Below are positions 17,274-26,085 of a stretch of 64,000 nt of DNA, piece by piece. This DNA comes from Ferruginibacter sp. HRS2-29. Lineage in GTDB: Bacteria; Bacteroidota; Bacteroidia; Chitinophagales; Chitinophagaceae. The notes beneath the pieces are model-generated. The model was not told where the DNA came from. It saw only the letters and a program-made list of their open reading frames with translations, and did not search any database. Location: contig NZ_RJUB01000123.1 in assembly GCF_024343615.1 (NCBI RefSeq), positions 111,445 to 175,444 on the forward strand, in the 5' to 3' direction. A program made the translations under genes and the position numbers. Position 1 is the first letter of the stretch. Every line of letters begins with the position of its first letter.

Positions 17274-17855
17274 ATGAAATTTCTAAACAATCTTACTGAC
17301 CAACAGCTCGTACACCTGTACATGGATGGCGACGCAAATGCTCTTTCAACGCTTGTAGTGCGTTACAAAGACAAGATCTACACTTCGATTTATTTACTGG
17401 TAAAAGACAAATATCTTGCTGAAGATATTTTCCAGGACGTATTCATCCGCATCATCGACACTTTGAAAGGTGGCCGTTATACCGATGAAGGAAAATTTTT
17501 GCCATGGGCAATGCGTATTGCGCACAACCTGTGTGTAGATCATTTCAGGAAAGTTAAACGCAGCCCGCAGATCAAGACCAGCGACGACCGCGATATCTTT
17601 GAAGTGCTGAATTTTTCTGAAGCAGGTGTTGATCAGCGTATGATGGCTGAACAAAGCCATGAAAAAGTAAGGAAAATGATCGACATGCTTCCGGAAGACC
17701 AGCGCGAAGTGATCATCATGCGCCATTATGCTGATCTTAGCTTTAAAGAAATTTCAGCATTGACAGACTGCAGTATCAATACTGCTTTGGGCAGGATGAG
17801 GTACGGTTTGATCAACCTTCGTAAAATGATGACTGAAAAGCAGATCGCTTTATAA
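17274..17855 (+). CDS. RNA polymerase sigma factor, ECF type
   Basis: A 193-residue sigma-70 family protein with regions 2 and 4 only. I place the start at the ATG at 17274 (MKFLNNLTDQQLVHLYMDGD); a TTG 51 bases upstream would add 17 residues without family support. Region 2 runs from about 25 to 95 (ALSTLVVRYKDKIYTSIYLLV, AEDIFQDVFIRII, FLPWAMRIAHNLCVDHFR). Region 4 occupies about 130-185 (LPEDQREVIIMRHYADLSFKEIS, then the helix-turn-helix SINTALGRMRYGLINLRKMM). No anti-sigma gene is adjacent, and its own strong-looking promoter suggests steady expression. Its regulon cannot be told from here. Confidence 0.93.
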   Translation: MKFLNNLTDQQLVHLYMDGDANALSTLVVRYKDKIYTSIYLLVKDKYLAEDIFQDVFIRIIDTLKGGRYTDEGKFLPWAMRIAHNLCVDHFRKVKRSPQIKTSDDRDIFEVLNFSEAGVDQRMMAEQSHEKVRKMIDMLPEDQREVIIMRHYADLSFKEISALTDCSINTALGRMRYGLINLRKMMTEKQIAL

Positions 17856-17888
17856 ATTATAGGTTCTGATCCCCAAAGAGAACCAAAT

Positions 17889-17926
17889 AAAAAAACTTCG
17901 CAGGTTAATTTCTGCGAAGTTTTTTT
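17889..17926 (+). terminator. Strong terminator after the ECF sigma gene
   Basis: A perfect 15-bp stem (17889-17903 with 17912-17926, core ACTTCGCAG/CTGCGAAGT) closes an 8-base loop and ends in a run of seven T. It lies 34 bases after the sigma stop. Confidence 0.85.
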
Positions 17927-18027
17927 ATGTTGTTAAGTTCGGGTTACGGGTTATTTGAAAGTTCGTGTAGTATATTTTTTAAACTGTTGAAGGTTAAATA
18001 ACTTATCACGCGAAGCCCGCAATTTGT

Positions 18028-19992
18028 TTATTTCTTCAATGCAGCATCAGCGCCACATTTCAACCAGGCGAGATACTCTTCCGGCGAGTGCACATATCCC
18101 ACCGGATGCGTCATTAGTTCTTCTTTCGTATTCAATATTGCATACCAGGGTTGAGCGTTGTTTTTAAAATTCTCTGTTTCAAATGTTGCCCATTTATCCC
18201 CTACCGTTACAATCTCACGTTCCGTTCCGTCTTTAGCTTTGTAAGTAAACTGTTGTGCCGCAGGCAATTTCTTTTTATCATCCACATACAATGAGATAAC
18301 GATAAATTTTTCCTTCATCAGTGCATACACTTCCGGCTGGCTCCATACATTTTCTTCCATTTTACGGCAATTCACACAGGCATAACCTGTGAAATCGAGC
18401 AGGATCGCCTTGTTCTGTTCTTTTGCCATTTTCAGCCCTTCCTCATAATCTCTTGTTCCGGTCAACCCGAGTACAAAATCATCCCCGGATTTATAGATGC
18501 TATAATATAATGGCGGTGGAAATCCGCTTATCAGCGAAAGGTTCGCGTATTTGGTATTGGTAAGTCCGGGAATAAGGTAGAGTGTAAACAACCCTGTAAT
18601 GATCGCAAGTATTACCCTCACTTTATGAAGTTTTTTTATTGGTGAATCATGCGGAAACTTCATTTTTCCAAACAGGTAAAGTGTCAGCAAAAAGCCGGTG
18701 ACAACCCAAATGCCAATAAATATCTCTCTTTTTAAAATTCCCCAATGCATTACAAGATCAGCATTGGAAAGGAACTTGAATGCCAGGGCAAATTCTACAA
18801 AGCCGAAAACTACTTTCACCGTATTCAGCCATCCACCGGATTTAGGTAAAGAATTGAGCCAGTTCGGGAATAACGCGAATAAACCGAAAGGCAGAGCCAG
18901 TGCTAATCCGAAGCCGCCCATACCAAAGGTCAGGCGCATGGCACCGCCTGTTCCGGATAAAGATCCTGCCAACAAACTTCCCAGGATAGGACCCGTGCAG
19001 GAGAATGATACAAGCGCCAAAGTGAGCGCCATGAAAAATATACCTGCCACGTTCCCGCTGCCGGCTTTACTATCGGCCTTGCTCGACAGACTAGCCGGCA
19101 GGGTGATCTCGTAAAATCCGAAGAAAGAAAATGCGAAAAAGATAAAAATGGCAAAAAAGAAAATATTCAGGTAAGGGTTGGTCGAAATATTATTGAGTAT
19201 ATCCGGACTTAATTTTTGGATGAAATGGAATGGCAGGGATATCAGTATATAGATCAGAAAAATGAAGAAACCATACAAAAATGCGTTACGGATACCGGCT
19301 TTCCGGCTGGTAGCTTTTTTGGTAAAAAAAGAAACTGTCAGCGGGATCATTGGAAACAAACATGGAAGTATCAACGCTACAAGCCCGCCCAGGAAACCAA
19401 GTAAAAATATAGTGCCCAGGCCTTTGGAAGCAGTTTCAGTGACCGCGGAAGAAGAACCTGCGCCGCAGTTGGTTGCAGGTTTATCAAGGTTGATCATAGG
19501 TAACAATATCCGGTTACTTACCACCACTTCTTTTCCCCCTTCAAGTGGAATGATTAAGGATTGTTCTTCAGGGAGGAAGGTTTTGTTATCCGCTACATTA
19601 TATACCAGCTTCAGTTTTATCTTCGAAGGCACTTCACCTGTTATCGTCAACTCCTGTTTGAAAGCCACTTCATCGGCGGTAACCTGCATATTCTTTTCAA
19701 AAATGGCGTCCTTGAACGACATCGTTTTTGAAAGTACCTCTTTATTGGTGAAAGACGTTGTGCTGTCATCGTCATCAGCCACCACTCCATCGATCTCGTC
19801 TTCCTTCACCACTAACGGATATACGTGCCAGCCTTTTTTGATAGTGCCGGTAAACAATAGCTCATATTTTCCGTCACCGGTTTTTTTAGAATCGGCTTTC
19901 CATTTTATCACAGCACTGTCCTGCGCATATGCGGAGGCGGAAAGCAAAAAAGAAATCAGCAAACAGAGGAATACATTTTTACGGAACTGCAT
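18028..19992 (-). CDS. dsbD: Thiol:disulfide interchange protein DsbD
   Basis: A 654-residue inner-membrane protein that carries electrons from cytosolic thioredoxin to periplasmic disulfide substrates. A signal peptide (about 1-24) is followed by a DsbD N-terminal beta domain (about 25-165). A polytopic CcdA-like region follows at about 195-480, with a CGAG and GLVALILPCLFPMIPLTVSFF (membrane cysteine of the ILPC motif) and VSFSCTGPILG (second redox cysteine). The last part is a C-terminal thioredoxin-like domain with CVNC at about residue 537 in TGYACVNCRKMEENVW. This is the complete three-domain plan. The N-domain resembles the free-standing protein encoded immediately upstream at 20054-20515, and the two are separated by a terminator hairpin. 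Confidence 0.93.
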   Translation of the reverse strand: MQFRKNVFLCLLISFLLSASAYAQDSAVIKWKADSKKTGDGKYELLFTGTIKKGWHVYPLVVKEDEIDGVVADDDDSTTSFTNKEVLSKTMSFKDAIFEKNMQVTADEVAFKQELTITGEVPSKIKLKLVYNVADNKTFLPEEQSLIIPLEGGKEVVVSNRILLPMINLDKPATNCGAGSSSAVTETASKGLGTIFLLGFLGGLVALILPCLFPMIPLTVSFFTKKATSRKAGIRNAFLYGFFIFLIYILISLPFHFIQKLSPDILNNISTNPYLNIFFFAIFIFFAFSFFGFYEITLPASLSSKADSKAGSGNVAGIFFMALTLALVSFSCTGPILGSLLAGSLSGTGGAMRLTFGMGGFGLALALPFGLFALFPNWLNSLPKSGGWLNTVKVVFGFVEFALAFKFLSNADLVMHWGILKREIFIGIWVVTGFLLTLYLFGKMKFPHDSPIKKLHKVRVILAIITGLFTLYLIPGLTNTKYANLSLISGFPPPLYYSIYKSGDDFVLGLTGTRDYEEGLKMAKEQNKAILLDFTGYACVNCRKMEENVWSQPEVYALMKEKFIVISLYVDDKKKLPAAQQFTYKAKDGTEREIVTVGDKWATFETENFKNNAQPWYAILNTKEELMTHPVGYVHSPEEYLAWLKCGADAALKK

Positions 19993-20012
19993 ACAATTAA
20001 ACTTTAAAAAAA

Positions 20013-20031
20013 ATCCCGATAAAATCGGGAT
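20013..20031 (-). terminator. Terminator between the DsbD N-domain gene and dsbD
   Basis: ATCCCGAT and ATCGGGAT form an 8-bp stem with an AAA loop. Read on the minus strand it is followed by eight T. It lies between two genes that otherwise look like an operon, so it may lower dsbD expression relative to the upstream gene. Confidence 0.7.
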
Positions 20032-20053
20032 ATAAAAAGGTAAAATTAAAAAA

Positions 20054-20515
20054 TTATTTGGCTGCGAGGTTTACGCTAAATGAAACTTCTTTTGGTGGAA
20101 GGCATTGATGATCGTTACATACCATATATTCAACACTACCCTTGAGCACTGTAGCCGCTCCTGTCTTTACTTTCACCGTCTGGCTGAATACCACCTGGTT
20201 GCTATAGAATTTCAAAACAGATTTAAAATTAGGATCATATTCCTTCAACATCTTTCCTTTCTCTTTCAGTTTTCCGCTTATGCCACCCACTAACGGGTTC
20301 TTGGTAAATTTAAAAGTTGTAGGAACAGGCCCTTCGCCTGATTCCTGGGCGTATAGATGCCAGCCGGCCCCAATAGATGCGGTGATCACTACTTCATAGG
20401 TTTTGTCGGCCGTTTTTTTTGCTACATATGACCATTTAACAGGATCAGAAATTTGCGCAAAAGTACCGGCGATACATCCAATTGCGAGCAACAGGGTAAG
20501 TGAAATTTTTTTCAT
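20054..20515 (-). CDS. Free-standing DsbD N-terminal-like periplasmic protein
   Basis: A 153-residue secreted protein. The ATG at 20515 gives a clean signal peptide (MKKISLTLLLAIGCIAGTFAQ). The mature part (DPVKWSYVAKKTADKTYEVVITASIGAGWHLYAQ, spread over about 25-60) parallels the start of the DsbD beta domain encoded next door (IKWKADSKKTGDGKYELLF ... GWHVYP). It ends with MVCNDHQCLPPKEVSFSV, containing the paired cysteines typical of this domain (CxxxxC). This suggests a soluble partner or substrate adaptor that takes reducing equivalents from DsbD. Family knowledge supports the fold; the role is inference. Confidence 0.75.
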   Translation of the reverse strand: MKKISLTLLLAIGCIAGTFAQISDPVKWSYVAKKTADKTYEVVITASIGAGWHLYAQESGEGPVPTTFKFTKNPLVGGISGKLKEKGKMLKEYDPNFKSVLKFYSNQVVFSQTVKVKTGAATVLKGSVEYMVCNDHQCLPPKEVSFSVNLAAK

Positions 20516-20590
20516 ACTATTTTTATTAGAATAGGGCAAAGTTATTCCCGTGTACGGATATCTGCTTGTTAAACTTTGTTAATAATACCC

Positions 20591-21256
20591 TTAAGAAAGG
20601 CCAAATAACTTACTAAAAACCACCCTTCCATCCTCATTGTTAAGGATATTGCTGCAAGCCCTTTCCGGATGCGGCATCATACCAAAAACATTGCGGCCTT
20701 CATTGCAGATCCCCGCGATGGCTTCCGTAGCGCCGTTGGGATTGCTGGTATCGGTAAGCTTTCCGTTCTCATCGCAATAACGGTACAAGACCTGGCCATT
20801 GTCGTTGAGCGACTTCAACACTTCTTCGCTGGCAAAATATCTTCCTTCGCCGTGGGCCACCGGAATTTTCAAAGCCGCCGGGTTGCCTTCTTCTTTTATA
20901 AAAACATTTTTACAAACGAATTGCTGGTGCGCATTGCGGAGCAACGCCCCTGGCAACAAACCGCTTTCGCAGAGTATCTGGAAGCCGTTGCATACACCCA
21001 GTACTTTACCGCCACTGTTGGCAAATTCTATCACGCTGTTCATCATCGGGCTGAAACGTGCTATGGCGCCGCAACGCAGGTAATCGCCGTAACTGAACCC
21101 GCCCGGAAGGACAATACAATCTTCTTTGCTGAACATGCTGAGATCTTTATCCTTGTGCCACAACGGAATCACTTCCTGTTTAAGGTCATCGCAGAGCGCC
21201 CCGATCATATCCCTGTCGCAATTTGAGCCTGGAAAAACTACCACACCAAATTTCAT
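20591..21256 (-). CDS. purQ: Phosphoribosylformylglycinamidine synthase, glutaminase subunit
   Basis: A 221-residue class I glutamine amidotransferase supplying ammonia for the fourth step of purine synthesis. It has the catalytic cysteine in GKVLGVCNGFQIL and the His/Glu pair in MMPHPERAC. The start MKFGVVVFPGSNCDRDMIGAL and the PGGFSYGDYLRCGAIARFSP block are characteristic of PurQ. The length fits the small-subunit form found with separate PurL and PurS; neither of those is nearby. A good promoter box lies 27 bases upstream of the ATG. Confidence 0.97.
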   Translation of the reverse strand: MKFGVVVFPGSNCDRDMIGALCDDLKQEVIPLWHKDKDLSMFSKEDCIVLPGGFSYGDYLRCGAIARFSPMMNSVIEFANSGGKVLGVCNGFQILCESGLLPGALLRNAHQQFVCKNVFIKEEGNPAALKIPVAHGEGRYFASEEVLKSLNDNGQVLYRYCDENGKLTDTSNPNGATEAIAGICNEGRNVFGMMPHPERACSNILNNEDGRVVFSKLFGLS

Positions 21257-21282
21257 ACGTAAAAATTTATTGATTGAGACCG

Positions 21283-21290
21283 CAAAGGTA
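21283..21290 (-). promoter_or_regulatory. -7 box of the purQ promoter
   Basis: The minus strand reads TACCTTTG, an exact TAnnTTTG match, placing the start at about 21276 and leaving a 20-base leader. No strong -33 box is visible because the spacer runs into the end of the upstream gene. Confidence 0.55.
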
Positions 21291-21307
21291 CAATTACCCT
21301 TTCACTT

Positions 21308-22288
21308 TTAAGGCAGGAAATAGCTTACAATTACCACAATTCCCACCATTGCCCAGTGGATAACCAATGGTATCCATTTTTTTTCCGGGTAAAAAAAGGC
21401 ACTGGCCACTATCAGTGAGGCCGGTACGGCGGTCAGTATCCAATAAGTGAAGGATGAGGCGATATTAAAAAAAGGGATCGCGGCAGCCACCACCAGGTAA
21501 AGATATATCAGCTGCCAGCTTTTGCGGGTCTGCACCACCTGCCTGCGCAGATTATTCTGGATGAATACGATGCCGATCAGCATGGTGACCAGAATGAGCA
21601 GGATGGCGGCGAATGCCCATTTGGTTTCGTAAAAAGCAGGCAACATCAGCCCGGTCTGCGGCATCTGGTAACTGCTCCATTTTCCGGTAAGGAACAGCCA
21701 TGCCCCGAAAAAATAAAAGGGCGTGAGTATACCCGTAAGCGCTATCAGCCATTCCGGCAGCTTAAAAGGCCGGGCAATTGCCAGCCCTACAAGTGCCAGC
21801 AGGGTAAATACAATGCTTGGGTAATAGAAAAATGTAGCAACACCTATCGCCAGTCCGATATTGAAAACCGTGGTTTTGGGTGCAGGATCAGTGTGCAAGA
21901 AACATAATTTCGACCATACCCAGATCAGGAATGTATTGACGATAAGCGGCGCCGATAAGCCGAACCAATCTCCAAACAACGAAGTTATCAGCAGATAACT
22001 CATGCCCACCAGGTAAGTAGGCCGCTGCAACATACGCTGGGTGTTAACGATGGTATTGAAACTCAACGCCTGTATGAATATCAATAAAAAACTGAGGATG
22101 CTATAGATCACTGGCGAACCTGCGCCAATGGGACTCAGCAATTGCAATAAATATTTGTAAAGCACCCCGGCCGACACCTGCGCTTTTGGCGTTACCGGGT
22201 GGAGGAAAATCACAAATTTCAACGCAAGCCCATACACAAAAAGCAGGAAGTTATTGGAAGGATTATTTGCTTTAAAGGTTTTGATCAC
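21308..22288 (-). CDS. Polytopic membrane protein (DUF6427-like)
   Basis: A 326-residue inner-membrane protein with about nine to ten hydrophobic segments (for example FLLFVYGLALKFVIFL, VIYSILSFLLIFIQAL, NIGLAIGVATFFYYPSIVFT, FAAILLILVTMLIGIVFI, WIPLVIHWAMVGIVVIVS). The N-terminal pattern IKTFKANNPSNNFLLF, with NP just before the first helix, is that of a Bacteroidota family I know as DUF6427. I cannot confirm the family without a search. No catalytic motif is visible. It lies upstream of purQ on the same strand with a promoter in between. Confidence 0.6.
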   Translation of the reverse strand: MIKTFKANNPSNNFLLFVYGLALKFVIFLHPVTPKAQVSAGVLYKYLLQLLSPIGAGSPVIYSILSFLLIFIQALSFNTIVNTQRMLQRPTYLVGMSYLLITSLFGDWFGLSAPLIVNTFLIWVWSKLCFLHTDPAPKTTVFNIGLAIGVATFFYYPSIVFTLLALVGLAIARPFKLPEWLIALTGILTPFYFFGAWLFLTGKWSSYQMPQTGLMLPAFYETKWAFAAILLILVTMLIGIVFIQNNLRRQVVQTRKSWQLIYLYLVVAAAIPFFNIASSFTYWILTAVPASLIVASAFFYPEKKWIPLVIHWAMVGIVVIVSYFLP

Positions 22289-22328
22289 GACGGGGTGGTT
22301 GAAGACTGTTGTTTGCGAAGATAAAAAG

Positions 22329-22440
22329 AATGAATAATTAATAATTAATAATGAATAATTCTTTAAACAGAAGGATACTCTTTGATGGGATTCTTTTCAA
22401 AACGACAGAATTATTAATTATTCATTATTAACTATTAATT
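22329..22440. repeat. Inverted repeat of AATTAAT/AATGAAT 7-bp words
   Basis: The left arm (22329-22361) reads as 7-bp words AATGAAT, AATTAAT, AATTAAT, AATGAAT and a closing AATTC. The right arm (about 22408-22440) is largely its complement, sharing at least 16 matching bases (TTAATAATGAATAATT). The right arm overlaps the stop codon of the gene at 22435, so the repeat begins exactly at the end of that gene. Confidence 0.8.
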
Positions 22441-23949
22441 AGAAAAGTCGATTTTCGCAAACCCTATAAAATTTCTGAATATACAAGGTACGATCACCTG
22501 CCTCGAACTCACCTGTTTCAGCAATCTTGGCATGAAAGTGTACCCGAGTTCGCCGCTCTTGATGGTGGCATATCGTTTCACTTCCCCATTCGGCTGCAAA
22601 GCAAAATCGTTGATCACCTGCTTGTTTTTATCTACAAAGAAATAATGTATCTCACTTCCCATATTCAGGGTGGCAAACGAAAGGAAATTATCGGTTTCCA
22701 CGTCACTTTGTTTCTTATTGATCACGTTGCTCCATTCGATCTTCAGGTCTTTTGAAAAATTAAACACCATGAGGTCATTGTAGGTATATACAATATCACG
22801 ATCTGTATTGCGGTATGGATCATTCCAGTAATAACTCGAATAGCTGCGCTGGAAACGATAGTAATTCGGCGATGAATAATAAAACGGATCGTAGAAATAA
22901 CGGTTGAAGCGGTTATTCAATCCACGGCTCTGCGAGTAATAATCTTCCATCGTTACAAGGATGCCGCTATCTTTCTTCAACACCACACTTTTGATGTAAA
23001 AATTATCGTAAGCGGTGCGCCAGTCGGTGGAACTGATAAGCCTCGACCGAAGGCTGTCACTGAAAAGATTATAAGCCCTCTGTCTTTCACTGAGATCGCT
23101 TTTGTTGAGAACGGCGGTGAACAAACCATCCACGTTGGTATTATTTTTTTTGTAAGTGAAAGAGTTGATGAAAATTAATTTATTGAGATTGTCGATCTTA
23201 AAGGATACATCTACGATGCGCTTATCATCCAGGGGCAATTCTTTCAGCACAAATGCCTCGCTGTTCGGTTTATGAGAAATGATCTCGAGCCGGGTAATGA
23301 AATCAGAGCGGTTTTTATTGGTTTCTTTTGTGTAATAAAATGTGCCTTCGTTATCCAGTTCCAAGTCGCCATAGCTTTCCCGCCTGTCGTCATATGTAAA
23401 AACATTCGAAGTACTGTCGATCTTTTGCAGCGATGAATTGAACAACGAAGTGGTCAGCGAAAGTGTTTCATTTTTGCGCAGCATTTTATACAATAAGATC
23501 TTCTGTTTGTCTTCGCTGCTGGTGAGGTAATAAATTTTATTATCCGCAAAAAAACTGATCCGTGTAGTGTCCAGCGCCATTTCCGGACCGATCATGTTTC
23601 CGGCGCCATCCAGTTTTGCCGCATTGCAATAAATATTACTACCCTTCTGGTATTGATAAAAAAGAATGAAATAATCGGGGTAAGTAATAAAATCTACATT
23701 GAATGTTTTTTCGGAAATAAAATCCAGTTTCACCGTATTGGTGAGATTCATTTCTTTGTCATAGATCGCCAGCCGGTGTTTGCGCTGGGTATTTTTGTAT
23801 ATGAGGTAATTGCCGTTGAAGTTTCCTAATATTTCAAAATTCATATTACGGTTATCCTCCCGCAATATTTCCGAATACGTTACCCGCTGGCTCTGCACGC
23901 TGGTATAAACGAAAAGGAATAGGGCTAACAAAAAAAAGATGCGTTTCAT
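22435..23949 (-). CDS. Exported protein of unknown function
   Basis: A 504-residue protein that I do not recognise. The ATG at 23949 gives a standard signal peptide (MKRIFFLLALFLFVYTSVQSQ); an upstream in-frame ATG at 23994 would bury it. The mature part is rich in beta-type segments and aromatic residues, with repeated stretches of the kind NYLIYKNTQRKHRLAIYDKEM and DYFILFYQYQKG. These are reminiscent of beta-propeller blades, but no motif is strong enough to name. A Tyr/Asn/Arg/Ser-rich stretch at about residues 345-385 (RFNRYFYDPFYYSSP, YRFQRSYSSYYWNDPYRN) looks like a flexible loop. It is divergent from the epimerase gene. Confidence 0.7.
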   Translation of the reverse strand: MKRIFFLLALFLFVYTSVQSQRVTYSEILREDNRNMNFEILGNFNGNYLIYKNTQRKHRLAIYDKEMNLTNTVKLDFISEKTFNVDFITYPDYFILFYQYQKGSNIYCNAAKLDGAGNMIGPEMALDTTRISFFADNKIYYLTSSEDKQKILLYKMLRKNETLSLTTSLFNSSLQKIDSTSNVFTYDDRRESYGDLELDNEGTFYYTKETNKNRSDFITRLEIISHKPNSEAFVLKELPLDDKRIVDVSFKIDNLNKLIFINSFTYKKNNTNVDGLFTAVLNKSDLSERQRAYNLFSDSLRSRLISSTDWRTAYDNFYIKSVVLKKDSGILVTMEDYYSQSRGLNNRFNRYFYDPFYYSSPNYYRFQRSYSSYYWNDPYRNTDRDIVYTYNDLMVFNFSKDLKIEWSNVINKKQSDVETDNFLSFATLNMGSEIHYFFVDKNKQVINDFALQPNGEVKRYATIKSGELGYTFMPRLLKQVSSRQVIVPCIFRNFIGFAKIDFSN

Positions 23950-24129
23950 TGTGCTGTCGGTTTTTATGCCAACATGAATAGCGAAGCAATGCAATCGGGC
24001 CGGTTCATGTCGGAGATGTTTATTTCACACTTGTTGTACGATAAATTTACGATTAAAATAAGTCATGAGGTTCAAATACGCCAACAATTCCCGTTAATAT
24101 TTGTTGTAACTTCCATTGAACAATCCATT

Positions 24130-25071
24130 ATGCAGACAGTATTGATCACCGGCGGAACGGGTTTGCTCGGGCATTCGCTGGTAAAGACGCTTACCCATCA
24201 CGACTATCATGTGATCATCCTCACCCGTTCGCTCGGCAAAAAAGTGAACGACGACAAGGTAAGTTATGCCCTCTGGGATGTGAAAGCACGCACCATCGAT
24301 GTAGCGGCGGTACAAAAAGCCGATCACATCATTCACCTGGCAGGAGCAGGCGTGGTAGATAAAAAATGGACAGAAGCCTATAAAAAAGAGATCATCGAAA
24401 GCCGTACTGAAAGCGCCCGGCTGATCGTTGAAACACTTGCCAATCATCCTAATTCTGTAAAGTCGATCATAAGCGCTTCAGCCATCGGGTGGTATGGTGA
24501 AGACAAGGTTCCGGGCAAAGCATTTACCGAAGACGATCCACCCGACAGCAGCTTTCTCGGCGAGACCTGCAGGCTTTGGGAACAAAGTATTTCAACGGCG
24601 GAACATTTGCGCATCCGTGTATGCAAGATCAGGATCGGCATTTTGCTGAGCACACGTGGCGGGGCATTTGCCGAATTTGTGAAGCCTGTAAAATTCGGCT
24701 TCGCCACCATATTGGGCAGTGGCAAACAAATGGTAAGCTGGATCCATGTGGAAGATGTGTGCAGGATATTTTTGCAGGCCATCCAAAACAATACCATGAG
24801 CGGAAGCTACAATGCAGTGGCTCCGGCGCCTGTAGACAACAAAACGCTCATGCTGAAGATTGGTGAAGCGGTCAAAGGAAAATTTTTCATCCCGGTGTAT
24901 GTGCCCTCATTTGTATTGAAGATCATGATGGGGCAGCGGAGTGTAGAAATATTAAAAAGTTCCACCGTAAGTTGTACTAAAATAAAAGACACCGGATTTA
25001 CCTTTTTATATCCCTCGCTGGAAGCTGCGCTTGAAGAATTGATGAATAAAAAAGGGGAATCGCAGATTTGA
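24130..25071 (+). CDS. TIGR01777-type NAD(P)-dependent epimerase
   Basis: A 313-residue extended short-chain dehydrogenase. I chose the ATG at 24130, where MQTVLITGGTGLLGHSLVK gives the TGGTGxxG nucleotide motif at residue 8; an upstream in-frame ATG at 23974 adds 52 residues that do not look like protein. Further marks are IIHLAGAGVVDKKWT, the active-site region SASAIGWYG, and VSWIHVEDVCRI. The family (SDR39U1-like) has about 300 residues; its physiological substrate is unknown. The last five residues and stop (GGGGAATCGCAGATTTGA) are also the left end of a repeat element, so the repeat has probably replaced the original 3' end of the gene. Confidence 0.9.
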   Translation: MQTVLITGGTGLLGHSLVKTLTHHDYHVIILTRSLGKKVNDDKVSYALWDVKARTIDVAAVQKADHIIHLAGAGVVDKKWTEAYKKEIIESRTESARLIVETLANHPNSVKSIISASAIGWYGEDKVPGKAFTEDDPPDSSFLGETCRLWEQSISTAEHLRIRVCKIRIGILLSTRGGAFAEFVKPVKFGFATILGSGKQMVSWIHVEDVCRIFLQAIQNNTMSGSYNAVAPAPVDNKTLMLKIGEAVKGKFFIPVYVPSFVLKIMMGQRSVEILKSSTVSCTKIKDTGFTFLYPSLEAALEELMNKKGESQI

Positions 25072-25258
25072 AAGGATAAAAGGATTTCGCAGATTGTTTT
25101 TACTTCGTAAAATGAAAATGCAGTTTATAGAGAGTTAAACTTTTCCCTAAACTGCATTTTCGTTTTGCGCCAGCAAAATTATCATCGAAATCCTTTTATC
25201 GCTTTAATCTGCCAGCATTGCATTTGCTTAAATCTTCGCATGAATTTGTAAGTCTTAA
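25054..25258. repeat. Cruciform-type intergenic element, copy 2 (degenerate, shorter)
   Basis: Backbone blocks GGAATCGCAGATTTGAAAGG / AAAAGGATTTCGCAGATTG, a lateral hairpin TTTTTAC-ttc-GTAAAA, the AAATGCAGTTTA block, a short centre, its complement TAAACTGCATTTT, a second hairpin TTTTGC-gcca-GCAAAA, and a degraded closing block. The outer 7-bp arrays are nearly lost. It fills the gap between the convergent epimerase and ABC permease genes and overlaps the epimerase stop. Confidence 0.8.
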
Positions 25259-26065
25259 TTAAGTCTTCAGATCAGATTTGCGGAAATAATTTATGATGAC
25301 ATATGCGTACACGCTGATGTATGCCACGGCTGCTATCACGAGTGCATAATCCGGCACTGTTCTTCTTTCGAGCACCTTCGGTTTGAAAGGATTGGGCACC
25401 AGCGAATCCGCTGCTTCGAGTGGCATGAAATACCCCAACTGACTACCCTTGAATGTGAGGCTCACCCAAAGAACGTTATCCACGATACACACTATCGCGA
25501 AGTAAATGATGATCGCAAGGCCGGTACGTTTTACCAACATACTGATCAGGAATGCGAGCATGAGATAAAGCAGCGCCATCAGTGCATAATAACCGATATA
25601 ATGAATACCGTTAAAAATATTACTGGTTGAATTCGAGAATATCAGCCCCGTGGCGAGGCCAGTAAGAAAAACGAGCAGCGTGGAAACAAGCACGAAGAAA
25701 ACGAGCAGGGAAAATTTCGCTTTCAGAAAATCCATGCGGCTCCAGCCATCGATGATGTTCTGCCTGTGAGTGCGGTATTGCACTTCGTTGGTGATAAGCA
25801 GGATATATAGCATCCCTATGAGGATGAAGAACAAACCGCCCATCCAGCTTGCTGCAAGCCACACTTTTGGAAAGGTGAACGGTACGTCGATCATCGAATT
25901 GACCATGGTACCTTCGATGCCAGAAGCTGCGGAAGTAGATTCCATATACTTGCTTGCAGAAAAAATAAATGCCAACGGGAAGAAAACGAGGAAACCGATA
26001 AATAATATCCAGAACGTCCGGTAGCTTTTGATCTTAAGCCATTCAATTTTAAAAAGATTCAACAT
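25259..26065 (-). CDS. ABC-2 type transporter permease
   Basis: A 268-residue inner-membrane protein with about six hydrophobic segments (FWILFIGFLVFFPLAFIF, MGGLFFILIGMLYILLI, LLVFFVLVSTLLVFLTGLAT, YALMALLYLMLAFLISMLV, LAIIIYFAIVCIVDNVLWV, YALVIAAVAYISVYAYVII). This is the permease plan of ABC-2 exporters. It is encoded 20 bases downstream of its ATPase and in the same direction, so the two form one transporter. The substrate is unknown; such pairs often export antibiotics, lipids or small molecules. Confidence 0.88.
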   Translation of the reverse strand: MLNLFKIEWLKIKSYRTFWILFIGFLVFFPLAFIFSASKYMESTSAASGIEGTMVNSMIDVPFTFPKVWLAASWMGGLFFILIGMLYILLITNEVQYRTHRQNIIDGWSRMDFLKAKFSLLVFFVLVSTLLVFLTGLATGLIFSNSTSNIFNGIHYIGYYALMALLYLMLAFLISMLVKRTGLAIIIYFAIVCIVDNVLWVSLTFKGSQLGYFMPLEAADSLVPNPFKPKVLERRTVPDYALVIAAVAYISVYAYVIINYFRKSDLKT

Positions 26066-26085
26066 AATATTTTCAGATTAATCGT

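Noticed and set aside
23974..24129. N-terminal extension of the epimerase
   Set aside because: The 52 residues precede the TGGTGLLG motif by far too much and resemble untranslated sequence between divergent genes.
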